This document shows, piece after piece, positions 50,501-63,578 of a stretch of DNA of 64,000 bases (positions within the stretch are counted from its first letter, which is position 1; the number at the start of each line of letters is the position of its first letter). This stretch comes from Byssochlamys sp. IMV 00236 (taxonomy: Eukaryota; Ascomycota; Eurotiomycetes; Eurotiales; Thermoascaceae). Location of the stretch: assembly GCA_001931875.2 (NCBI GenBank), contig MSJH02000814.1:1-64000 (forward strand). Reading direction: 5' to 3'. Both the position numbers and the translations under genes were made by a program. Under the pieces are notes generated by a model, which did no database searches, had not been told where the DNA came from, and saw only the letters and a program-made list of their open reading frames with translations.

Positions 50501-53500
50501 ACTCTATTTAAAGTTTATTTAGTAGCCCCTTACTAATTTCTCCTTAAACCTAAGGTTTATCTTAATTAGGGAGATATAATAAATATCTATCTTATTATTA
50601 ATATTAATAATAAAGATATCTACATCTTTAATATCCTCTAATAAAGGGGCATATAGCTCTATTATAGCTAATAATAAATATAATAATATATCTAGCACTA
50701 TATTAGTTTTGCCAGGCTTATAGATAAGGTTTAAGTTAAATTATTAGATATATTATACTATAAAAACTAGGCATAAGTTAGTCCGCTTTATTAAACTAGA
50801 TTTTAATATAGTCTACTTAGTTATTGCTAAAATAGCGCTATAATCTATAAATACTGTAATAGTCAACTTTAATACCTTAATAAGGTAATATATCTTCCTA
50901 AGCGTTTATATTAAGTATATAATCTTTAGTTTTATTAGCTAATATTTTATTTCTATAGAGTTTAATTGTTTTAATAAAAATAGAATTAGCTATATCTTTA
51001 ATTTATTTAGTATTGCCTTAGCTAGCGGGCTAGCTGTTAAGAGATAATATTTATCTGCTAATACCTTATTGCATAAATAGTATACTATTATACTAAGACT
51101 ATATTTTAATATATCTGCCCCGGAGCCGCCTACTATATTAAGGTTAATATAAAATAATTTATCTAATAAAAAATAGGCTAGAAAGAATAAGTCTTAGAAA
51201 TATTATTTAATTTCCTAGAATAATTATAGCTCTTATTTAGTTAAAAAGTCTATTTAAGTATTAATTATAAACTTCTAATATAGTTTATTCTTAGTAGGAC
51301 TAGGGTATAATAATAATATCTTATAGTCTTATAAAGGACCTATAATAATTATATACCCTAAGATATATTAGTAGAACTATCCTATAAGAATAAGAAAATA
51401 TTTAAGATCTTTTAAGATAGCAGAGAAAGGTAGGTCTATTATAGCCTTTATTTTCTCCTCTAGATTAATTATATTAAAGGTATTAACTCAATAATCTAAC
51501 AGTATTACTAAGAGAAACCTAATAAAAGACTTCTTAGGATTTAGGGTAATATTAAGCTTCTATATTATAGAGAATAATATATATAGGTATTATTTATAAT
51601 TATTTAATATCTTTAATACTATAACTAAGTTATCTATATAGATATAAATAAACTCCTAGAACTTCTGCAAGTAGTAATCTATAATTTATTAGATATAAGC
51701 AGGTATATTATAAAATCCTATTATAGCTATATTAAAAATCTTTTAGCCTTAATAGCTAACTATTACTAGTTGCAATTAATAAGATAGAAATACTCTCTAT
51801 TAGTAAAAAAAGGAGATTATATTATAAATAGAAATAAATAGCTTCTTTATTATTATTGCTAAGATTTTATCCTGCAGTAAAATAAGATAAATATTAGGTT
51901 TTATCTCTTAGTTTAATGCGCAAATATCTATTATAATACGCTCTTTTTATATTTATTAGCTATCCTTTTCTATTATTTTCTAGATAATAAAGATTAAGTA
52001 TCTAGTAAATATATAGCTATCGGCCTATTTTATATAATTTAGGTTATAAAGTTTATTAAATATATTATTTATAACCTTTTAGTCCGCTAGTTCTAATAGA
52101 TAAATTTTAAATTAATATAGAAGTTAGGCTTTCTAACCTTTCTTTAATAGTATTTATATTTATTAATCTTCTAGTATATTAGTAAAGCTATAGTCGTCCT
52201 ATATATTATATAATTTAATAATATACTATAGCTAATTAGTAGTATCCTTATTTCTATAGATAATAACGCCTTTTACTGTAATTTATTCTAGGCTTAGCTT
52301 ATATATTATTTTTAGGGTTAGTTTGCTATATTCTTTTTATAAAGCCTTTATTAGAGGTATTATTATAGGGTTAACTATAAGAGTATTTATTTTATCTAAT
52401 TTGCTAAGTATACCTAATTATATTTTTTATAAGATTACCTATAACTACTCTGAGAAGTTAGATACTTAAATAAATATTATCTTTATATTAATTATATAAG
52501 CAAACAGCGCAATATAATTATAGTATAGGTTAAAGAAATAGTCCCTATTATTAATTAAGTTACTTTTTACTTTAACTAACAGCTATATATTAAATCTTAA
52601 TAATATTACTACCCTCTAAACTAAATAAATAGATTAAGGTATATAGTGCCCTAGCTTTATTATAATTTTTATCAGTATTATTGCTTTTTAGCAGGCATTA
52701 ATAATTACTATGCCAATGTTTAAATTAAGTATAAACCTATATAATATAAGAATATTATTGCTTATAAGAATATTTACTCTTAGCCTATTAATTAAATGCG
52801 CTTTTATTTTTAGTCTAGCCCTAATCTCTTAGCTATTAAGAGTAATAGGCAGGTTAACTAAAAGTCAGATAAACTAGGTAGATAGTATAGCTATGCTATT
52901 AATACCCCTAATTATAACTTCTAATATATCCTATATTAATAAATATAGGGCTTATTATTATAGGAATTATCTGTTAATAATTATTATAGAGCAACTGCTA
53001 TTTAAATAGATAATAGTATACTCTTAAAAGTCTGCTATATATGCTAAAGCCTTAGTATAATATTATCCTTTAAAGAAGTATCTAATGCTTATTTATAGCT
53101 GTATTAAGGCTATAGAGTATATTATCTAAGATATCTTATCTTTAGTTATTATAGGCATCTATAGTATTATTATCTCTTTACTATATTTAAATTATATACT
53201 CTAAAGGTATTAATATAGTTTGTTATTTAATTTAAATTTATATAAGCATATATAGTATTTTTAGGCAGGGGCTTCTAGCTAAATATAGTATATAAACTAG
53301 TTATAGCTATTATCTCCTATATAGTCTACTATATCTTTTATATATTTAATGCCCTCGTCTGGCCTATTATTAAATTTAGTGTCTTTATATTTTATATAAT
53401 ATATGCCTTAGTAAAACCTATTTATAAAAGAACTAGTTTAACTGCTATTAATATCTATTAAATATTATAATATAAATAATAGATCTCCTGCTCCTAACTT

Positions 53501-53745
53501 ATTATTAATATATATATTATATACCTATTAAAGAATAGCATTGCCTTAGTTTAATTAGTCTTAATTTAGTATAAATAACTATTAGGCCCTATTATAGTTC
53601 TATAAGAATATTTATTAGATAGCAATACCTTAATTTAATTAGTTATAATTTTATATAAATAGCAATCTAAAAGATGTAGAGAATCTGCCTTCTCTACCTT
53701 CTTTATTAATAAATTATCTTATCTAATCCTAAGGAATATCAGCTG

Positions 53746-53891
53746 CGGGCCTTATATCTAAGAATTGTTGCCATAGCTGTGGCCCTAGGTTGGGTTGTCC
53801 TAGATTACCGTAGCGATATGCTTGGTACAGCGGCGCCTGCGTATCGCCTTCGCGCCCGGCGACCAGGTCTATCTGCGTCTTCATAAAGGCT
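53746..53891 (-). pseudogene. Surviving N-terminal Gag-like coding stub of the third LTR element
   Basis: On the minus strand an ATG frame starting near 53,887 encodes about 50 residues beginning MKTQIDLVAGREGDTQAPLY and ending in a TAG that lies where RIP-type composition begins (about 53,735). It is 40 nt inside the 5' LTR, the expected place for the first retrotransposon protein. Beyond it the frame is destroyed. No known Gag motif is visible in this short piece; assignment is by position. Confidence 0.5.
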
Positions 53892-53924
53892 ACTCAATAC
53901 CGGCGACAGAGGTACTATACTATT

Positions 53925-54073
53925 TGTGACCAGGCGAAGCCGTAGAGATATAGGAGGTAAGAAGGTTGATTGCTCTACTAGAGGGATACTGCTTGCTAAG
54001 TGCTGCTAAGGCGGTCTGATGGGCGGTCTAATACTGCCGCAGCCGCAGCTATAGTAGAGCTATATCTATAACA
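53925..54073 (-). repeat. 5' LTR (149 bp) of the third LTR element, not RIP-mutated
   Basis: TGTGACCAGGCG at the left end and CTATAACA at the right end, with CG, CA and TG dinucleotides kept. Serves as the reference state for its mutated partner. Confidence 0.85.
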
Positions 54074-54078
54074 TAAAT

Positions 54079-54736
54079 GCTTTATAATATTTATAATAAT
54101 ATACTTAGTAAAGATTAGCTATTTAATAAGATTCTTATTATCTTTAGTAGTAATTTTTAATAAATTTTACTTATTATACCTAATAATAATTATATAGATA
54201 TTATAGTAATTTATCTATAATATATTATAATTTAATTATATCTAGAGATTATTTCTTTAATTAATAATATATACCTATAATCTATTTATAAGGAGAATTA
54301 TTATTTAATATAATAGCTAGTAGATTTTAATTATAATCTTATTATAACTAGCTTAATTTCTCTATTTTAATATATTTAAGCAATATATAAATTAGATATA
54401 TTCTTAGAATTAATTTACCTTATAGAATATCTTTAAGTAATAGCTAATTTAGCTATAAGTCTAGCTTTATTTTAAGATTATACTATTCTAACTCTGTATA
54501 ATATTAATATTAATAAGTTTAATAAGATATTACTTACTTACCTGCTTAATTAAGAAATATATCTTTTATTATTAAATAAGTATAATAATAATAATAAGTT
54601 AAATAAAAAATATATTATAAAGTTTTTATAAAGCCTTTACTTTTCTTTATTATCTTTAAGTAACTTATAATTAAAGATAAGTATATTAATAATACTTATA
54701 TAAAACTATAACCTATAATTAGAGTAATTATATAAG
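54079..54736 (+). mobile_element. RIP-degraded Helitron helicase, 3' part
   Basis: Continues the frame left at 47,430: the last two bases there plus base 54,079 form a codon. About 20 codons later comes IFSSNF, the RIPed form of the Pif1-type helicase motif (I/V)FGGDF, followed by ILLIIPN. Around 54,670-54,720 a degraded I-x-L-(I/L)RN-(L/Y)N motif is seen, near the C-terminus of this helicase class. The reading ends where a taaactaaact-type sequence begins at about 54,737. No Helitron 3' hairpin or CTRR end was found. Confidence 0.65.
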
Positions 54737-54860
54737 CGGTTTAGTTTAATTTAGGGGAGAGCTAAACTACCTATAGCAGTTTTTAGTTTAGGGTAAAAAA
54801 ACTATACCTAAATTAAACTATACTCTAGTAGTTTAGTTTAAAACTAAAAAAATTAAAATA
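54737..54860. repeat. Inverted-repeat-rich segment, similar to 24,741-24,960
   Basis: Alternating ggtttagtttaatttagg and its inverse (cctaaattaaacta), with a central gctaaactacctatagcagttttt. It is partly unmutated (ggggagagc). It truncates the Helitron helicase frame and probably marks the end of another element, likely of the family at 24,741-24,960. Confidence 0.5.
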
Positions 54861-55098
54861 TTTACTAAGATCGGGCGCTAAACTAACTTAAGTTAGATTT
54901 TACTTAAATAGTTTAATTTAAATAATTTATATAGTTTATAATATTTATATAGTCTATAATATTATAGGTATTAATACTCTATATTATTTTATATTATTAT
55001 TAAAGTTATAAACCTTTAAATCTATAGCTAAGAAATAGCTTAAATATAATATTATTATATTAATCTAAAAATATAAAGAAAGTCTTTTAAGATATTAT

Positions 55099-55133
<35 letters not shown>

Positions 55134-56492
55134 TAATAGCTATAGAAATATATATATATATATATATAAATTATAGTGTTAATACAGGATTATTATATAA
55201 TATATATAATTTTTCTTAAAAGCTAAAGTTATTAAACTAGAGAATATATATTTAATTATTACTAGTATTTTAAATAAAAGGTATTTTCTAGTATTTTCTA
55301 AATTATTCTCTAACTTTTATAGAAAATATATAAATCTTATATATATTTTAAGGTTACTATAAATTTAACTTAAGTTAGATTTATTAAAACTATATTATAT
55401 TTAATTATTTCTTTTTTATTTAGATATAGTTTTTAAGTTAGATATTATTCTCTTATAATAGATAATCTCCTATTTTAGCTATTAAGCTTAACTATTTTAT
55501 TATATATTAAAGATACTTATTCTTCTTTAATTTAGCTTTATTAATATAATACTATAATAATAAAATAAAAGTCTTTTTTTTTATTAACTATAAGAAATAA
55601 TTTATACTAAAAGAAGAAATTAATATAGTTATTTTTAACTAGAATCTTATAGATTATAGTCTTAAATTATAAGATACTTTCTTCTACTATTTAGGGAAGC
55701 GATTAAAGTAATCTCTTAAATATACTAGAATTATTAGTCCTATATTAAATTAGCTATCTATATTTTTATTAATATATTAAATATAGTAAGCTAAATTATT
55801 TAATAGTTTTTTAGGGTAAACTATAAATAGAAATATATATTCTGCATATTAATATTAGGTAATAAAGTTTACTAATTTGCCTTTTATATAGCATTAAGAA
55901 AAGAAAAAAGGCAAGGATAAATATAAGAATTACTAATAGTATTATTAAATTAAGTAAGAAATATAGTAATTTTAATAGAAGTAGATTTAAGGTTAATAAA
56001 AGAGTTCTTAATAATATCTAGATCTAAATTAATATTAAAAGGTATTGTAGATTTAGGGACTTAGGGTTAATATTATTTTCTAATACTACTAAATTAAATA
56101 GAATAATTTCTAAAGAAGAATAATTAGATTCTATAAAGTAATAATAGAAATTATAAATACTATAACTATAGTCTATAATATATAATAGAAAATTAAGATA
56201 GGCTTTTAATTTTTATATATTCTAACTTAAGTTAAAATATATAAATATAATATAATAATTTAATAATTTAGTTATTTAATTAGTCTTAGCGTAGTACTAG
56301 TATAAAATAAGCAATATAATTAGTGCTTTATTAGCTATATATACTTAGCTAAAGATCTTATAGTAAAGTTAAATTCTATTCTCTAAAATAATCTTATTTT
56401 TTTACTCTCCCTCTATTTCTGCTTTTTACTACTCCCCTATATTCTAAATCTAATAAAGTTTAATTTAGCCTATCTATTAGATAAGTTACAAT
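54861..56492. repeat. RIP-mutated repeat, possibly hAT-related
   Basis: AT-rich, without open frames. It contains (AT)n runs at 55,102-55,170 and three copies of the palindrome aacttaagtt that also appears in the hAT-like region around 25-26.6 kb. No transposase motif was recognised directly. Confidence 0.4.
55102..55170. repeat. (AT)n microsatellite, two adjacent tracts
   Basis: Uninterrupted alternating at/ta runs at about 55,102-55,130 and 55,150-55,169, separated by gagtaatagctatagaa. Confidence 0.8.
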
Positions 56493-56927
56493 TGTAAGGA
56501 ACGGGGGTTCCTGGAGGTTACTAGCGAATTACTCCGCCAGCGATTATAGCAAGAGAAATAGCAGCTTTATATATCTAGCTTAAAGAAGGGTCTACCGGTA
56601 AAATAAAGGATTAATTATTATAATAAAGGGTCTAACCAGTATAAAAAAAGGTTTACGCTAGAGGGTTCTAGTAGTAAAGAGTCTATATAAGTAAAGAAAT
56701 AGTAAGGTATATATTATATTAGAACAGATTGCTGGCTTCTAATAAAATAGCAATCTAGAGCCTATTTATATTCTAAATCTTAAGCATTTCCCAGCTTTAT
56801 CTTATATAAATCCTAAAAGCAGAGAGAGTAGGGTTTAACTAATTATCTTAATATTATATTTAGATTTAGGGCTTTACTGCAGTCCTGCGAGCTTATACTC
56901 TAATAAAAAGCTAAAGGTATAATAATA
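56493..56927 (-). repeat. 3' LTR (about 435 bp) of the fourth LTR element
   Basis: Begins TGTAAGGAACGGGGG and ends near ggtataataata just before the polypurine tract. Its first ~50 bp are unmutated while the matching part of the other LTR is strongly RIPed. Confidence 0.75.
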
Positions 56928-59900
56928 TCTCCCCCCTTTTTAAAAGCTTATCTTTAAGTCGTTATAAAGTTATTATATTAAATATAGAGTATAGCTTTAT
57001 AGAGGTTTATAATATAATAAATAAAAGAGCTTCTTACTGCTTTTATAATAAAGGATTAAGAAATTATATAAGCTAGGAGTATTATTTATATAATATTATA
57101 AGATTAGAATTTTAACCTCTAATAACTATCTTCCTATCTCTTACTATATATAGCTCCTAGTCTTAAATATATTTAAATAAAGATCTAAACATATTTTTAA
57201 GGTTATAATAATACTAATAATATAGCAGTTTATTAAACTTAAGAAATTAATTATTTTTTTATTAGTTTTTAGAGCTTCTTACTCTAAAGGTAAATTATTT
57301 TAACTAACTATATAAATATAAGCTAATTTAATTTAGATAATATTGCCCTAAATTTATTTTATATCTAAGTAATATAAGAAGACTCCTTAAGTAAATATTC
57401 TAATATAAGATTTTATATATTATATGCTAATTTCTATAGTATTAATAACTTAAAAATATTACCTCTCTTTTTAAGGAGCTATTCCCTCCTTCTACTTCTA
57501 AAATAGAGGATATAGCTATTATTATTATAATATAGCTAAATTTAATTACCGCTATAATATTAGAAAATAATCCCCTAACTACTATTAAGATATTAAGGAT
57601 TTTAATTATTATTATAATGCTAGAGAAACTACCTCCTTAAATAAATATTACCCCTTTTATAGCTATTAATAGATTAATATCTCTATTTACCTTAGGTCTT
57701 ATAAAGGATTTATTAGCTGAGATAAATATCGCGCTAGAATTAAGGCGTAGAAGATTTATACCTCTATTAAATTAGCCTTTTTCTATAATCTTAGCTATTA
57801 TATAGGCAGGTTTATTTAACTTAATAGTAGCGCCAAAAAGCCTATTAAAAAAGAAGAGGACTTATCTTATTATTAGACTAGCTACTATAATTAAGCTAAG
57901 AATAATTTTTACTTATACTATAAAAAGGCCCTGAAAATAAAGTATAGGGTATAAGGAGGTTATTAATATAAAGACTTAGACTAAACTAATTATTATTAAA
58001 ATACTAGTTAAAACTATTACTATTATTATTACTAATATAATAATAAAAATAGCTCTACTATTTCCTAGCCAGGTAAGGAGTTTTTTTTAATATCTTAAAA
58101 GATATACCTTTACTATTTAAAGGGGTTAATTAAGAATTTAGCACTTTAGTATATCTATATTAATACTAATATTAAATGCAACTACTATAGTTATAAGCAT
58201 AAGTCTTATATTCTAATCTTACTAGTTTATAAGAATAAGCTTACTTATCTATAGAGCCTTAGCTAAGAGGCTTATCTTTTAAATAACTATAGGTCTTTTA
58301 AGAAGGCCTATAATAAATATAAATCCTTTATAAAGATATACTTGCACAAAATGCTTACTAAAATAGATATAGATAAGCTTATATTTATTATCCTATTAAC
58401 TCTATCTTTATATAAGTAGTTTATAATACAGCTCTAATAAGAGTTACTTAAATTATTCTATTTAATAATATTAGATTTATAGTGCATGCAAGAAATTATA
58501 TATATTGCTTATAATATTCCTCCTTTTTTTAATAAAGAGAAAGATAAATTTATACTAATAAGGTTCTATAATAGTAAAGTAAATAAGTAGAGAGAATTAA
58601 TCTTAGGCCTGTATTTTTAGTTTCTGCTAGAGATAGTCTAATTAAAATAAATTTATTTCTAAATAGATTAGCTTCTTATATTCTTATTAAAATTCCTAAA
58701 CCTCTATAGATAAATAAATAAAAAAAGAGTAATATAAATTTAATAATAAAATAATTAAATAAAACCTATAAATCTAATAAGAAAAAAGAGAAATCTTACT
58801 AATTTTATTAACTCCTTTTTTTAGAGCTTTTTAGAGCCCTTCTTAGAGAGGTCTTATTAATAGCTTATATTATCGCCTTAAATTTAGCTAGTATATTTTA
58901 GATATATTTAAGATTTTTTTTAAGCTGCTATAAATTTTTATAATCTAAATAGCTCTTCTATTTAATTAAATATTGCTTCTTTTCTTATATTATTTATTTA
59001 TTTAAAATAGCTTTAATCTCCTATTTTAATTTATTATTTACTAAGATTAAGTTTAAATATTTAGGTTTAGCCCTTAATCTCTAATAGTAGGGCTTTAATA
59101 GGGAGATATAAAAGATTAGGTATATTTTACCTAGGCTTTTTAAGAGCTTAAGCTAATAGGCTTAAGTTCTAATTCTCTCTATAACTTTATAAGATCTTAA
59201 ATATTTTATATCTAGTTTTTTAATTAGTTAATCTATCTTTAAGTTCTTTATTAAAAAGCAGATTTAGTCTCTTACTATATAGGATCTAGGCTTATATTTC
59301 TTATTATAATACTTTTATTACGCAGTAATAGCCTTTTAGAAAGATTCTTCTAATTAAGTATATATTTTAGCAAGTTTTTTTAATTAATTATTAACTGCTA
59401 GTATATCTGTTTACTTTTTAGAATTATATTTATTTTAACTTTTAGGGTTAAATTTATAGATAATATAGAAGGGAGTTATACCTATAGAGATATAGATTAA
59501 ATTATTATATATAAACTCCGCTATAGTTAATAAGAATGCCTAATTATCTTACTTATAGTTTAAATAGACCTAAAGATAATATTCTAATATTTAGTTCTGC
59601 CTTTTAGTCTAGCTATTAGTTTAAAGATAGAATATAATACTTAGAAGTCTAGTAATTTAAATATAGTAATAAAGTTTTATCTAGTATTTATTAATAAACA
59701 GCGCCCCCCTATTTAATATAATTAACTATAGAGATTTAAAGCAGTTATAGATATAATCTATAATAAGGTTAGCTATTTTATCTGCTTTTAATATTTTATA
59801 AATAAAGATATAAAGCGCTATCTTTAAGTAATAGTCTATAATTATTAATATTAAATTATAGATAACTCTCTATTTCTCTAATAGTAGTAGTCCTATTATA

Positions 59901-62900
59901 AAATTTATTAAGATATTTTATTATAGCTATATTAGGATTAGCAGAGACTTTAGCTCTCTATATAATTTATATTATAAAGTTTAGTTTTTCTAGTAAATAT
60001 TATATATAGATATATAGTCCTATATATCTTATATTATTTTAAGCTAGTTAAATCTTTTTTAAAGCAGCTCTTTAGTCTTCTTAATGCTTTAGTGCCCTAT
60101 ATAAAGATTATTATAATATATTTAAAGGAGCTCTTACTTTATAATAGGTATATCTAGTATAAATATAATATTACCCTTTTATAATAGTCTTTTATTATTT
60201 ATTCTCTATATTATCTTAAGCTATCTCTAGGAATATGCGCTTTTAGTTCCTTAGTTTTCTTTAAAATAAAAATGTCTCTTATTTAAAGCTATTTTAATAT
60301 AAAGAGCAGGCTAGAAATTATAGTATCTTAAATAAACTTTTCCTTAATTATCTTAATAACTAGTATTTTTTATACTAAATATTCTAAACTACCTGTATTG
60401 CCTGTTTTAATAAATTTATATTTTAGATTATTTTCCTATATATACTTATTTTAAACTTTATATTAGAGCTTTTTCTAGAGAGTTAGAAGTAATCTTATCT
60501 AAGATTTAGATTTAAATAGTTTAAAATCTGCCTTTTTAGATAGGGTATCTGCAGTATTAAACTATCTTAGCTTATATTTAATTTAAAAGTTATATACTAC
60601 TAATAGTTCTGCCTATTAAGCTTATCTATTATTTAATATTTTTATAGTAAAGAAATAATATAAGTTTATATAGTTACTCTATACTTATATAAGGTATTTA
60701 CTATTTTCTAAATAGTAATACTAATATTTAAAAGCATTAATAATAGCTAGAAGTTCTTAATTATAAACCTTATAGTATGCCTTTATTTTAATAAACTTCT
60801 AGATATAATATATTATAAGATACTAGTTCTTAAATATAGTTTATTAGTCTATTTAGATTTTAATTCTTAGACCTATTTTTAACCTAGCGCCCAGAGCTAT
60901 CTTATTACTATCTCTTTAAAGGAGTATAATAGTAAGAGTAAATCCTAAAATATTAATTATTAATATTATTAGCTTCTCTAGATTAAAGTACCTTAATACT
61001 AGCGGAGTTATAAAAGCCAATTTTAGCTTATTAAATACTTTTGCGGCTTTTTTAGTCTAAATAAATATCTTAATTTTTTTTCCCCAAATACTTCCTTTTA
61101 ATAGACTAATTAAGGAAGCTATCTTTATAAAGTAGTTATAGATAAATTTTCTAAAGAAATTAGTAAATCTTAGGAAGACTTAGATTTTTTTAAAGGATTT
61201 AGGCTCCGGCTAATCTCTAATAGTTTCTATTTTATTAAGATCTATTTTTATTCTATTTTTTCCTATAAAAAAACTAAAAAATTTAACTCTTTTTTTATAG
61301 AATTTATATTTAAATAACTTTATATATAATTTATATTTTTATAGCTTCTCTAGGACTTATATTATATATCTCTTATATTTCTCAATAGAGTTAAAAAAGA
61401 TTAAGATATTATCTAAATATATAATATAATAGATATTTAATAACCCCTATAATACCTAATTAATATAGGCTTAAAAAATAGCAGGTATATTGCATAGGCT
61501 AAATAATATTACTAAATATTTAAAGTATTTATAATAAGTTTAAAAGGCCGTCTTTTATTTATCTCCTTAGCAGATTTAAATCTAATAATAGGTATCCCTA
61601 AGATTAAGCTTAATAAAGATCTTAGAGCTAACTAATTAATTAAATATTTTATCTATCTTAGGTAAAGAATATCTGTTTTTTATAATAATATTATTTAAAG
61701 CTCTATAATTAATATAGAGTCTTAGCATACTATTCGCCTTTAGAATAAATAAAATAGATATTTTTATAGGATTAATTAATAGTTATATTTAACCCTTTTA
61801 TTATATATCTTTAAGATATTTATATAGAATATCTAATTTTTTAATAAAGAGATTATAAAGTTTACCTTATAAAAGTGCTTTGCTATCTAAGAGTTTAATC
61901 TTATATTTACCTATCTTAGCAAGTAATATACTTATACCCTTCTCTAAGAAGATCTTAATATATTTCTTATATTTTAGAGATAAGTCTTTAGGAGTAATAG
62001 GATTAATTCAGTCTCTATAAAGTATATAGATTATCTCTTCTTTTACTATCTTAGAGAATTATTAAGTATTTTTAATCTTTATCTATAGCTAATATAGAAT
62101 ATAATATCTCTAAATTATTAATTCTTAATCTATAATAGGATTTATAATATATAGTTATAGTTTCTTAAGAATAATATTTAATCTAGATATTAAGATAATA
62201 TAAAAATATATCTTTACCTTTTTTATTATTTTTTTAAAGTTAATAATATAGATCTTTACTTTAAATAATCTATACTTCTAAATTTTATATCTATTAATAG
62301 ATTTAAAGTTTATATACTACTAGAAGTTTAAAAGAATTCTATAATATATAGCTATATCTAGGCTAATATAACAATAGGCTAATCTAGAATTAATAAAGGC
62401 CTTATTTTTAAATATGCTATTAAGAAGGTATAGTTATACTAAGGTATATAAAAATTCTTTTTTTAGTTTAAACTCTTTATTATAAAGGGCTATAATAATC
62501 TTAGATTTTCTTTTTTTAAAAAAATCTTTTTTTTTAAGCATAATTTAAATCTTTATATATAGCTTATTTTACTATAATTAAAGCAGTAGCCTTCTTTTTT
62601 AAACTAATCTTATTCTGCTAATAATCTAAATTTCTTCTTTTTTTAAGATTTAGTTAACTCCGTATATTAGTTATTAGTCTCCTTCTTCTTTTACCTTAAA
62701 AGAGAGTCCTTTAATATATTCTATATTAATCTACTTATATTTGGCGAAGTAAATTAACTTATAATCTTATTCTTCTTTTAGTTTATCTCTTAATTAATAG
62801 CTAAAAACACTAATTAATTAAGATTTATTAGAAGGTCTTAATAGTTTAGCAACCTTATTTAAACCTTAAATTATAGTTTTATATAAAAGATATAAAACTA

Positions 62901-63578
62901 GATAATTCTATTATAATTAAACCCTTTATCTTAATTTAACTCCGCTTAAGCCTGCTTAAAATAATATAAGAAGGCTTAGGCAATTTAATTAAAATATTAG
63001 ATTAAGGTATAAAAGTAATTTATTATATTTTATCCTTAGTAATATAAATTATTAAGTAAATCTAGTAATTAACCCTTAAATCCTTTCTAAATTAATATTT
63101 AAAAGTTAGGATTTTCTTGCTAATAGATTTAAGACTAAGCTAATTCCCTATCTAGTAATACTATAATATAAGTAATCTTCTTAATTTTATTTTTAAATAA
63201 TAAAATATTATAAGCTAAGTATTTATTTATATACTAGTATTACTAGTAATAAGCATTAAATATAATAACTTTATACCTTTATAGTTTTAATAGCTTAAGC
63301 CTTAGCTGCTTATTAGTATAACTAGCAGCAAGAAGCTATAGAAGGTCTCTCTTTATTAATAGTTTATTTTTTATTTAAGCTTACTTTATCCCTAGGCCTA
63401 TTAGAGTATTTTTTAAGGTTTATAAGCTAGTTTTAGCAATTAATTACTGTGAGTTAGGTTTAGCGCTCTTTAAACCCTTTAGAGTATATATTATAGGCTA
63501 AGCGCTAGGACTCTTATCCCTTAAATTATAGGATATATTAGTACTACTATTTATATCGCTAGGTTAAGTAATTTAAAC

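Larger units (their letters stand above)
47431..54073 (-). mobile_element. LTR retrotransposon (6,643 bp) inserted in the Helitron, partly spared by RIP
   Basis: LTRs of 149 bp at 47431-47579 and 53925-54073 are flanked by the 5 bp target duplication TAAAT (47426-47430 and 54074-54078). The right LTR keeps TGTGACC...AACA ends. The minus strand beside the left LTR carries the polypurine tract AGGGAGGGGG (about 47,587-47,598), so transcription is on the minus strand. Around 51,610-51,655 the minus strand has a damaged reverse transcriptase motif (YIYIDNLV for Y-x-DD). From 54,073 down to about 53,745 the 5' LTR, leader and first ~50 codons of the first protein are almost free of RIP; the remainder is mutated. 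The family is Ty3/gypsy by motif order. Confidence 0.82.
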
